This document shows, piece by piece, positions 16,302-23,094 of a stretch of DNA of 23,197 nt; the stretch's first letter is position 1, and each line of letters begins with the position of its first letter. This DNA comes from Elusimicrobiota bacterium (GTDB lineage Bacteria > Elusimicrobiota > Elusimicrobia > JACQJN01): positions 1-23,197 of the forward strand of contig JACQJM010000109.1 of NCBI GenBank assembly GCA_016205045.1, written 5' to 3'. A program made the position numbers and the translations under genes. Below the pieces are notes generated by a model that saw only the letters and a list, made by a program, of their open reading frames with translations, was not told the origin of the DNA and did no database searches.

Positions 16302-17083
16302 CCACCCCCCCTGTTTTTTCTAAAGAGTATGCCGCTGATTATGATGTTGTCTATGCCAAACAAGATTATACGGGAGAATGCGCCTTGGTCGAACGCACTC
16401 TTCAGCGTTATGGGAAGGCAAAAATCAAAACTATTTTAGATTTAGGTTGTGGCACCGGAACCCACAGTCTGCTTCTAGCCAACCGGGGATACGAGGTCAC
16501 CGGGGTGGATCGTTCTGAATCCATGATCACCCAGGCTCGAACAAAAAAACCCAATGACCGCTCAATGCCGGTGACCTTTCAGCAAGGAGATGCGGCCACC
16601 CTCAATCTGGGACGCTCGTTCGACGCCGTGCTGATGATGTCGGCGGTCTTAGACTATCAACTTGAAAACCAGGATGTGGTCGCCGCCCTACAAACCGTCA
16701 AGCGCCATCTGAATCCGAATGGACTTTTCTTATTCGATGTCTGGAATGGTCCGGCCGTTCTAAAAACTCGCCCTCAAGAACGCATCCGAATCTTTGAATC
16801 CCATGGCCAAAAACTGATCCGCTTGGCCGTCCCCAAGCTGGATTCCACCCTTCATCGCTGCACCATCGAGTACCGGCATCTCCTTCTCCAACCCGATCAT
16901 CAATACCGAGAAACCGTGGAACGCCACACGGTGCGCTATTTTTTCCCCATGGAAGTGAAGCAGTATCTCGCCGAGACGGGTTTTGAATTGGTGTCCATGG
17001 CTCCTCTTCCTGAGGGAGAAGGCTCTGTAACGGACGATCATTGGCATGTTTCTTATGTCGCCAGAAATCTGGAACAAAGATGA
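16298..17083 (+). CDS. Class I SAM-dependent methyltransferase, candidate amino-sugar N-methyltransferase
   Basis: The 261-aa protein has SAM motif I ILDLGCGTGTH at residues 46-56, the acidic motif II VTGVDRSESMI and a C-terminal half rich in beta strands. The overall form, YDxVY near the N-terminus and a RHTVRYFFPMEVKQYLAETGF-like ending, recalls the DesVI/TylM1 N,N-dimethyltransferases of 3-amino-deoxysugars. That subgroup call is tentative. A good Shine-Dalgarno (GGAGGA at 16284-16289) lies upstream in the aminotransferase gene, and ATGA junctions occur on both sides. Following the aminotransferase directly, it is a reasonable candidate to methylate the new amino group, but O-methylation is possible. 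Confidence 0.8.
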   Translation: MTTPPVFSKEYAADYDVVYAKQDYTGECALVERTLQRYGKAKIKTILDLGCGTGTHSLLLANRGYEVTGVDRSESMITQARTKKPNDRSMPVTFQQGDAATLNLGRSFDAVLMMSAVLDYQLENQDVVAALQTVKRHLNPNGLFLFDVWNGPAVLKTRPQERIRIFESHGQKLIRLAVPKLDSTLHRCTIEYRHLLLQPDHQYRETVERHTVRYFFPMEVKQYLAETGFELVSMAPLPEGEGSVTDDHWHVSYVARNLEQR

Positions 17084-18198
17084 GTTCTAAAAAAGTTTTT
17101 CACATCGTGGGGGCTCGACCTAATTTTATGAAGGCGGCTCCCGTCATCGCCGCATTAAAAGATCATCCCGGCATCCATCAGAGGCTGATCCACACCGGAC
17201 AGCACTACGACAAAAATATGTCCGATGTCTTCTTCCAACAACTAGGCTTGCCTTCTCCCGACATCAACTTAGAAGTCGGATCTGGCTCCCAAGCGGTTCA
17301 AACCGCTCAGATTATGATGAGCCTGGAGGAGTTTCTTCTCGCTCAACCCGCAGACCTCGTCATGGTGTATGGGGATGTGAACTCCACGATCGCGGCGGCT
17401 CTGGTGAGCGTAAAATTGGGCATTCCCGTAGCCCATGTAGAAGCGGGCTTGCGCTCCTTTGACCGTTCCATGCCCGAAGAAATAAACCGGATTCTGACCG
17501 ATCAAATATCCAACCTCCTCTTTACCCCCTCTCTGGATGGCAATGAAAATCTTAAAAGAGAAGGTGTTTCTCCCGAAAAGATCCACTTTGTGGGAAACGT
17601 GATGATCGATACCCTTGTGCGCCTTCTTCCCCAGGCGGAGGCCAGACCTCTTCCACAGAACATTCCCCTCAACGGCAAGCCCTACGCCCTCATCACCCTG
17701 CACCGCCCCTCCAATGTGGATAATCCCAAAAATCTGGAGAGGCTCCTGGGTGCCCTGGAAAAGATTTCGCGCAAAATCCAAATAGTTTTTCCCGTCCACC
17801 CCCGCACGGCTCAGAGGATTCGGCAGCAGGGGTTGGAAAACTTGTCCCGAGGCTTATTCCTTCTCGATCCTCTCGGGTATCTCGACTTTATAGCCCTCCA
17901 GAAAAAAGCGACCGTGGTCATCACGGATTCGGGGGGCATCCAGGAAGAAACTACGTTTTTGGGCATCCCCTGTCTGACCCTGCGCAAAAATACGGAAAGG
18001 CCCATCACCCTCACCTTGGGGACCAACCGTCTTGTGGAGGAACCCGAAGCCCTGCCTGAAGAGGTTTACCGAGCGATCTCCGCAGGAGGACCCCGTGGAA
18101 GCGTGCCTCCTTTGTGGGATGGGAAATCGGCCACACGCATCGCGGAAATTACAGCGACCACCTTGGGGATATCCGCGCCCCTCGCCGCGACTATATGA
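17080..18198 (+). CDS. wecB: UDP-N-acetylglucosamine 2-epimerase (non-hydrolysing)
   Basis: The 372-aa protein is the usual size for WecB, which interconverts UDP-GlcNAc and UDP-ManNAc in the cytoplasm. It contains GARPNFMKAAPVI (family GTRPEAIKMAPV), HTGQHYDKNMSD, VYGDVNST with D99, AHVEAGLRS with E121, PEEINR (E133/E134), LHRPSN with H208, and SGGIQEE followed by RKNTERP. These cover the acid and histidine residues known to matter in E. coli WecB. The ATG at 17080 is set by ATGA overlap; an earlier ATG at 17041 lies inside the methyltransferase gene. No wecC-like dehydrogenase is in the window, so ManNAc itself or a product made elsewhere is the likely outcome. Confidence 0.93.
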   Translation: MSSKKVFHIVGARPNFMKAAPVIAALKDHPGIHQRLIHTGQHYDKNMSDVFFQQLGLPSPDINLEVGSGSQAVQTAQIMMSLEEFLLAQPADLVMVYGDVNSTIAAALVSVKLGIPVAHVEAGLRSFDRSMPEEINRILTDQISNLLFTPSLDGNENLKREGVSPEKIHFVGNVMIDTLVRLLPQAEARPLPQNIPLNGKPYALITLHRPSNVDNPKNLERLLGALEKISRKIQIVFPVHPRTAQRIRQQGLENLSRGLFLLDPLGYLDFIALQKKATVVITDSGGIQEETTFLGIPCLTLRKNTERPITLTLGTNRLVEEPEALPEEVYRAISAGGPRGSVPPLWDGKSATRIAEITATTLGISAPLAATI

Positions 18199-18199
18199 C

Positions 18200-20269
18200 A
18201 TGTCTATTCTGGAAACCACTGCCCACACATTAGAAGAAGCGCGTCTCCTGGGACCCCGGCGCCTTTTGTTTCGGCTACAACATGAGGCATCCCAAAGAAT
18301 GGGGCTGTTTAAGCACACTCAACCCATCCAACCTCCGGGTTCTCCTTCCTGGAAAAAGTCGTGGTGTGGAGAACAAAACGAAAAGGAGCTTATCTCATTT
18401 TGGCGCAAGAACCACCCGCCCTTTTTTTTAGACGCCGATTCCATTCCTCCCATTTCTGAACGCCTCAAAAATCTCTGGACTCCCTCCCAGATGCAGAATC
18501 TCCTGGAGGAAGCGGAAGCCGTCCGGCGGGGGAATATCCGCCTCTTTTCTCGCTGGTCCGGAGATTTTGGAGACCCCATCGATTGGCACCTCAACCCTCA
18601 AACCGGCAAGAGATGGCCCTCAGGAGAGCATTGGTCGCGCGTTCTGCGCCACGAAAGGACATGCGGGGATGTGCGGCTGACGTGGGAACTGGGACGATTC
18701 CCTCACGCCTACACCCTTGTGCGGGCTTGGGTGGTCACTCAGGGTCCTGTTTGGGTGCGCACATTTTTTAAACAGCTGGAAACTTGGGAGAACGAAAACC
18801 ACTACCGGGCAGGTATCCATTGGGTCAGCGGTCAAGAAGCGGCCATTCGCAGTTGTGGTTGGCTCTTTGCACTTTATGCCTTCGGCCACTCGCCCGAGGT
18901 TCAATCCTCCGATTTGGAGAGACTTCTGCGTCTTCTTTTCCTTCACGCCCAGCACATTGAATCGAACATCAACTATGCTCGCTTGGCGACACACAACAAC
19001 CACCTCATAGGAGAAGCCCTGGGACTCTATCTCCTAGGAGCTCTCCTGCCCTGGTTTAAAGAATCCCCAGGCTGGAAAAGTCTGGGAAGAAAATTATTGA
19101 CAGAGGAATGCCCCAAACAGTTTTATCCGGATGGCGGCTACTGCCAGTCTTCCCACATGTACCAACGCTTGGCTCTCAATTATTATGTCTGGGCTCTCCG
19201 GTGTGCTGAGTGCTTAGGGGAACCCTTCCCCAAATCTCTCTATGAGATGATGTCTCGTTCGCGGGATTACATCCTTTCCTTCATGAACGAAGATGGCTTT
19301 CTCCCCAACTGGGGGGCCAACGACAGCTCTCTGCTTAACCCCTGGACACACTGCGACCGCAGAGATTTCCGCCCGCTTCTGGAATCCCTCACCCTGCTCA
19401 CCCAAGGCCAACCCCTTCTGGAGAATGGGCCGTGGAAAGAGGAGATTCTTTGGCTCTGGGGACCAAGTCCTCTTGACCGTTCTCCCGTGAAAAAAACACC
19501 GGCCTCCGCAAGCTTTCCCGTTTCCGGACTTCATGTCCTGCGGCAGAGTCCCGGAGATTTTATCGTCCTGCGCTGCGGGGACGTTCAAGACCGCTTCGGC
19601 CAAGCGGACCAACTGCATGTCGATCTGTGGTGGAAGGGAATGAACATCACCCAAGACGGAGGTTCCTACCTTTATAACGACCAACTCGAGTACCACAGGT
19701 ATTTTATGGGAACCAAATCCCACAACACCATCCTGGTAGAGGAGAAAGACCAGATGGTTCCCATCCGCCGGTTCAAATGGCTCTACTGGACAAAAGCCTC
19801 TCTTAACGCCTTCATCCCTTACGGGCCGGTTCCCCAAATATCCGGAACCCATTTCGGCTACCAGAGGCTCCCGGGAAAAATCAAACACACCCGGTCCGTG
19901 AAGGCCTTGGGCCCGGGAGAGTACGAGGTAAAAGATATCCTGGAACCCGCCGATAAACAGATGCATCACTACACCCTTCATTGGCTCATAGGGCCCTGGG
20001 AAATCGAGACCCTGCATGAGACACCGGGCCCCACTCTTTTGATCAAAACCCCGCGAGGCCTTTACACTCTCAAGTGCCACGCAACCTCCCCTGAGTCCGG
20101 AACGATCCTCAACTTGAATTGGGACATTGTTCGAGGTCAAGATTCGGATCCTCCCCGGGGCTGGATCTCTCCTTACTATGGGGAAAAGCTAGCCGCCTGG
20201 TCTTTGTTGTTGCGCATCTCCGCCCGCGGCGCGTTGAATTTGGAGACAGAATTCCATCCCCAAGACTGA
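18200..20269 (+). CDS. Heparinase II/III-family protein (polysaccharide lyase-like)
   Basis: The 689-aa protein has the two heparinase II/III modules. An N-terminal alpha/alpha toroid carries WSGDFGDPIDWHLNPQTG, GDVRLTWELGRF, GIHWVSGQEAAIR, N266-N267-H268-LIGE and DGGYCQSSHMYQR with H319 and Y321. A C-terminal beta-sandwich carries ADQLHVDLWW with H473 and KSHNTILVEE with H508. Candidate catalytic Asn, His and Tyr residues are therefore in place. No signal peptide is visible, which is unusual for a secreted lyase and typical of members in glycan-assembly clusters. The start is the ATG 1 nt after the wecB stop; an ATG at 18195 is out of frame. It closes the cluster, and no intrinsic terminator is evident after it. 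It may trim, proofread or modify the glycan. Confidence 0.88.
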   Translation: MSILETTAHTLEEARLLGPRRLLFRLQHEASQRMGLFKHTQPIQPPGSPSWKKSWCGEQNEKELISFWRKNHPPFFLDADSIPPISERLKNLWTPSQMQNLLEEAEAVRRGNIRLFSRWSGDFGDPIDWHLNPQTGKRWPSGEHWSRVLRHERTCGDVRLTWELGRFPHAYTLVRAWVVTQGPVWVRTFFKQLETWENENHYRAGIHWVSGQEAAIRSCGWLFALYAFGHSPEVQSSDLERLLRLLFLHAQHIESNINYARLATHNNHLIGEALGLYLLGALLPWFKESPGWKSLGRKLLTEECPKQFYPDGGYCQSSHMYQRLALNYYVWALRCAECLGEPFPKSLYEMMSRSRDYILSFMNEDGFLPNWGANDSSLLNPWTHCDRRDFRPLLESLTLLTQGQPLLENGPWKEEILWLWGPSPLDRSPVKKTPASASFPVSGLHVLRQSPGDFIVLRCGDVQDRFGQADQLHVDLWWKGMNITQDGGSYLYNDQLEYHRYFMGTKSHNTILVEEKDQMVPIRRFKWLYWTKASLNAFIPYGPVPQISGTHFGYQRLPGKIKHTRSVKALGPGEYEVKDILEPADKQMHHYTLHWLIGPWEIETLHETPGPTLLIKTPRGLYTLKCHATSPESGTILNLNWDIVRGQDSDPPRGWISPYYGEKLAAWSLLLRISARGALNLETEFHPQD

Positions 20270-20397
20270 TCTGCCCGGCATTCCCAAGCCTTGACACCCC
20301 CCTTCCACCGCCCCGAAGCCCATTACTTTCTCGTGGAGCCAGAAAATCACAGGACTGTAGTAATTTCCACCATCCTAGAAAAAGGTACACACTTATT

Positions 20398-20426
20398 TTG
20401 ACAATGGGTGAAATTAGTGCTATGCT
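20398..20426 (+). promoter_or_regulatory. Sigma-70-type promoter of the ATPase gene (extended -10)
   Basis: TTGACA at 20398-20403, a 17-nt spacer, then TATGCT at 20421-20426 preceded by TG one base upstream (extended -10). The expected transcription start, about 7 nt downstream, falls at or next to the ATG at 20433, predicting a leaderless or nearly leaderless mRNA. CACACTTAT at 20388-20396, abutting the -35, recurs in inverse orientation inside the abiE operator. Confidence 0.7.
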
Positions 20427-20432
20427 AGAATC

Positions 20433-21548
20433 ATGAAAGAGCGATACCTCATGAAGCAGGTCCAGAAAGACCTCAAACAGAAAATGGTGTTCGTGGGAGG
20501 GCCTCGCCAAGTCGGCAAGACCACCCTGGCCAAGACCCTGCTGGGCCATGACCAGAGTGGATACCTCAATTGGGACGTGGATGAACATCGGGAAAAAATA
20601 CTAAAGGGCGAGCTGCCCGTCTCCAGCATTTGGGCTTTCGATGAGCTCCATAAATTCCGCTCCTGGCGCAACTTCCTCAAAGGGCTTTATGACGCAAGAA
20701 GGCGGGGCCAACAAATTCTCGTGACCGGGAGCGGCCGGCTGGATTTTTACAGGTTCGGAGGAGACTCGCTACAGGGGAGATATCACTATCTACGACTGCA
20801 TCCATTCTCTGCCGCGGAGCTCCGGTTGCGCAGCAACAAGGATTTCCAGGATCTCCTGACATTGGGAGGATTCCCTGAGCCGTATTTGGGAGGTTCTAAG
20901 GTTGGGGCGAAGCGCTGGTCCAGGGAATACCGCAGCCGTCTGATCCGGGACGATATCTCTAGCCTGGAGCACGTCCAGGACGTAGGCAAGCTCGAGCTTT
21001 TGATGATGAGGCTGCCCGACCTGGTTGGGTCGCCAATTTCCATTAATGCCTTGCGCGAGGATCTTCGGGTTAGCCACAAGACTCTCAGCCATTGGCTCCT
21101 CGTTCTTGAAAGGCTCTACGCGATATTCCGCCTGTCTCCCTACGGCTCGGCTAAAATCCGAGCCGTCCAGAAGGAGCAGAAGCATTACCACTTTGATTGG
21201 TCGCTGGTGAAAGTTCCGGGATTGCGCTTCGAGAACCTAGTCGCCATGCACTTGCTCAAGTGGGTTCATTTTCAGGAGGACGCTTTCGGTCGCGGGATTG
21301 AGCTGCGCTATTTCCGGGACGTGCGAGGCCAGGAGATCGATTTCGTCGTGGTTGAGGATGGCCGGCTCCTGAACTTGGTTGAGTGCAAATGGGACGACAC
21401 GCCACCGGCCCCGGCCTTGCGTTATCTGAAAGCGCGTGTTCCGGATTGCCAGGCATGGCAGATTTCCGCCATCGGAAAGAAGGACTATGTCACGCCCGAT
21501 GGCATCCGCGTTTGTCCGGCGCTGCGATTTCTGGAAGGCTTGACATGA
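20433..21548 (+). CDS. AAA-type ATPase with DUF4143-like C-terminal domain
   Basis: The 371-aa protein has Walker A G23-PRQV-G28-K29-T30 and Walker B IWAFDE with D70-E71. It also has the LVTGSG sensor-like segment after a short helix and the ELRLR/LTLGGFPEPYLGG linker. The C-terminal domain reads YFRDVRGQEIDFVV (D303) and LVECKW (E317-x-K319), the arrangement of a PD-(D/E)xK nuclease-like fold typical of AAA_14/DUF4143 proteins. The family is common and poorly characterised, and it often lies in variable genome islands. The GC-rich gene stands alone with its own promoter. No Shine-Dalgarno precedes ATG 20433 or the alternative in-frame ATG 20451, consistent with leaderless expression. A defence or toxin-antitoxin role is suggested only by the neighbours. 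Confidence 0.88.
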   Translation: MKERYLMKQVQKDLKQKMVFVGGPRQVGKTTLAKTLLGHDQSGYLNWDVDEHREKILKGELPVSSIWAFDELHKFRSWRNFLKGLYDARRRGQQILVTGSGRLDFYRFGGDSLQGRYHYLRLHPFSAAELRLRSNKDFQDLLTLGGFPEPYLGGSKVGAKRWSREYRSRLIRDDISSLEHVQDVGKLELLMMRLPDLVGSPISINALREDLRVSHKTLSHWLLVLERLYAIFRLSPYGSAKIRAVQKEQKHYHFDWSLVKVPGLRFENLVAMHLLKWVHFQEDAFGRGIELRYFRDVRGQEIDFVVVEDGRLLNLVECKWDDTPPAPALRYLKARVPDCQAWQISAIGKKDYVTPDGIRVCPALRFLEGLT

Positions 21549-21558
21549 TAGAAATCTC

Positions 21559-21587
21559 TTGACAGAAAGCCATATCGGGGCCATAAT
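21559..21587 (+). promoter_or_regulatory. Promoter of the abiE-like operon
   Basis: TTGACA (21559-21564) and CATAAT (21582-21587) are separated by 17 nt, a near-consensus sigma-70 pair. Transcription should begin near 21594, upstream of the palindrome at 21599-21622 and of the antitoxin start. It begins 11 nt after the ATPase stop, so the toxin-antitoxin pair can be expressed independently. Confidence 0.75.
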
Positions 21588-21598
21588 AGTGATGTCAG

Positions 21599-21622
21599 TT
21601 TTGACACATAAGTGTGATAAAA
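21599..21622. promoter_or_regulatory. 24-bp palindromic operator candidate before the antitoxin gene
   Basis: The pattern is TTTT-GA-CACA-TAAG-TGTG-AT-AAAA: two nested 4-bp blocks pair symmetrically around a 4-nt centre. It lies just after the predicted transcription start and ends one base before the ATG at 21623. A second inverted pair surrounds it: GATGTCA (21591-21597) and TGACATC (21624-21630). AbiEi antitoxins are known to repress their own operon by binding inverted repeats near the promoter, so this is the natural binding site. The match to a characterised AbiEi operator sequence was not tested. Confidence 0.65.
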
Positions 21623-22213
21623 ATGACATCACTTAGACTTCAGAAAAAACTGGCTACTCGGGGACTCAAACTGTTCACCCCCACGGATTTTCGCCGAGCC
21701 CTGGGGCTTTCCCCTCTTGCCGCCTACAGGGCCCTGCAACGCTATGTCCAACAAGGAGCGATTTCCCGCCTAAGAAATGGTCTCTACATATTGAAATGGA
21801 CCAGCTTGGATCCGCTTTTGATCGCCAACCATTTATACCGTCCTTCTTACCTTTCTTACGAAACGGCACTGTCTTACCACAACTTGATTCCGGAAGCGGT
21901 GTACGCCATCGTTTCAGCCACCTCAAGACGTTCCCATGAATTTGAGGTAAACAACCAAGCCTTTATTTACCATGCCATAAAGCGCCATGCCTTCACCGGC
22001 TACAAGGGAGTTAAGTTAGGTCCAGATATCGTTTTAATGGCAGACCCAGAGAAGGCCTTATGCGATTATCTACATCTGGTATTTCTGAGGAAAAAAAATC
22101 TTAACGATAGAATAGCCTGGAACAAAATAACGCAAGGCAAACTCCTACGATATGCCAATTTATTCAAACCCGAAGCGTTCTCTCGGTGGGTAAAAAATGT
22201 TATCCCCAGATGA
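21623..22213 (+). CDS. abiEi: AbiEi-like antitoxin / transcriptional regulator
   Basis: The 196-aa protein starts with a winged-helix-like segment (LFTPTDFRRALGLSPLAAYRALQRYV, then AISRLRNGLYIL), the usual N-terminus of AbiEi antitoxins. The YRPSYLSYETALSYHNLIPE segment and the later LMADPEKALCDYLHLVF segment are characteristic of the C-terminal antitoxin domain. In type IV systems AbiEi neutralises the AbiEii nucleotidyltransferase without forming a stable complex, and it represses the operon. I chose the ATG at 21623. A GTG 9 nt upstream in frame would place the start inside the palindrome. No clear Shine-Dalgarno exists. Base composition is visibly more AT-rich than the upstream genes, suggesting acquisition. 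It overlaps the toxin gene by 17 nt. Confidence 0.82.
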   Translation: MTSLRLQKKLATRGLKLFTPTDFRRALGLSPLAAYRALQRYVQQGAISRLRNGLYILKWTSLDPLLIANHLYRPSYLSYETALSYHNLIPEAVYAIVSATSRRSHEFEVNNQAFIYHAIKRHAFTGYKGVKLGPDIVLMADPEKALCDYLHLVFLRKKNLNDRIAWNKITQGKLLRYANLFKPEAFSRWVKNVIPR

Positions 22214-22916
22214 ATTAAAGGAAATTTCCACAAAATCACAAACCAGCGAAAAAAACGTGGCCAGGGAGTATGCCCAGCATGTTTTCCTCTCCTTTCTTTA
22301 TCAGGACCCAGGTTCGGATAAAGTTTTTTTCAAAGGCGGAACGGCACTGCGAATCCTGTTTCAGAGTCCTCGTTTTTCTGAGGACCTCGACTTTTCAGCG
22401 AACATCTCCTTATATAAAACCAAGGAACTGATAGAAAGAACAGCCATTAAAACCCGCCAGGAAATCGCCAGCCTAAAACTGGAAGAATCAAAACCAACGA
22501 CAGGAGGATATTTTGGAATTCTCGCAGGATCGGTAGGCAGTTCGACCGTTGAAGTTCAAATACAGGTATCTCTCCGCCAAAAGGCGGAGAAAGGAGAGTT
22601 GATGGTCATAGCGCCACCCACGGTCCCAGCTTACAACGTTTTGTCTCTGCAGGAGAAATCTCTCATTAGCGAAAAATTAGAGGCACTCCTTTCCAGAGCA
22701 AAACCTCGGGATTTTTACGATCTCTATTTTATCCTAAGAAAGCCCTTGGGAGATAGAAGACAAATCGCATCAAAAAAGGCGGCCGTCCTGAAAAAATTGA
22801 AAAGCATAACGTCAAAATCCTTATACCAGGAATTAAGAGAATTCCTTCCTAAAAGTCATTGGACTATTATCCAACATCTTCCCGAACAACTCGAAAAGGA
22901 GCTGGGAAGACTTTAG
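22197..22916 (+). CDS. abiEii: AbiEii-like nucleotidyltransferase toxin
   Basis: The 239-aa protein has the AbiEii/AbiGii signature. KGGTALRILF (G47-G48-T49) is followed by RFSEDLDFS with the metal-binding D63 and D65, i.e. the GS/GG-x(n)-DxD of DNA polymerase beta-like nucleotidyltransferases. Further on is KLEALLSRAKPRDFYDLYFIL with K169, R171, D172 and D175. Characterised relatives transfer nucleotides to RNA targets such as tRNA acceptor stems and halt growth, some giving abortive phage infection. All key residues are present and the length is complete, so the toxin looks functional. A GGTGGG lies 6 nt before the ATG. The 17-nt overlap with the antitoxin gene implies coupling. The gene is AT-rich relative to the polysaccharide cluster. 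Confidence 0.87.
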   Translation: MLSPDELKEISTKSQTSEKNVAREYAQHVFLSFLYQDPGSDKVFFKGGTALRILFQSPRFSEDLDFSANISLYKTKELIERTAIKTRQEIASLKLEESKPTTGGYFGILAGSVGSSTVEVQIQVSLRQKAEKGELMVIAPPTVPAYNVLSLQEKSLISEKLEALLSRAKPRDFYDLYFILRKPLGDRRQIASKKAAVLKKLKSITSKSLYQELREFLPKSHWTIIQHLPEQLEKELGRL

Positions 22917-23057
22917 CCCAATACTTCTCGGTGGGGACTAAAATCCTATCCACCGTCTGATCTTTCGGCAATTGTCCACTTGCGCAGTAGGAATTGGCGA
23001 AGATTTGCGGGGAGGATCCCAAAAGACTACCTACTTTTATTGGGTGCACCGGATCCC

Positions 23058-23085
23058 TTGACGGTGGCTTGGGTTCTGTTATACT
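23058..23085 (+). promoter_or_regulatory. Strong promoter near the right edge (extended -10)
   Basis: TTGACG (23058-23063), a 16-nt spacer and TATACT (23080-23085) with TG one base upstream form a near-consensus promoter. CTTGG (23068-23072) and CCAAG (23088-23092) are an inverted pair around the -10, and GGTGCACC (23043-23050) is a palindrome just upstream; either could bind a regulator. Expected transcription start is near 23092, about 3 nt before the GTG at 23095. Confidence 0.65.
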
Positions 23086-23094
23086 ATCCAAGGG

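Noticed and set aside
19214..20140. 308-codon open frame on the - strand
   Set aside because: It lies wholly within the heparinase-family gene, whose + strand motifs are clear; the antisense translation has no recognisable family features.
20291..20296. TTGACA as a second -35 for the ATPase gene
   Set aside because: No -10-like hexamer lies 16-18 nt downstream; the sequence there is GC-rich.
21540..21545. TTGACA at the ATPase stop codon as the abiE -35
   Set aside because: The hexamer 17 nt downstream is CAGAAA, not a -10; the TTGACA at 21559 pairs correctly with CATAAT.
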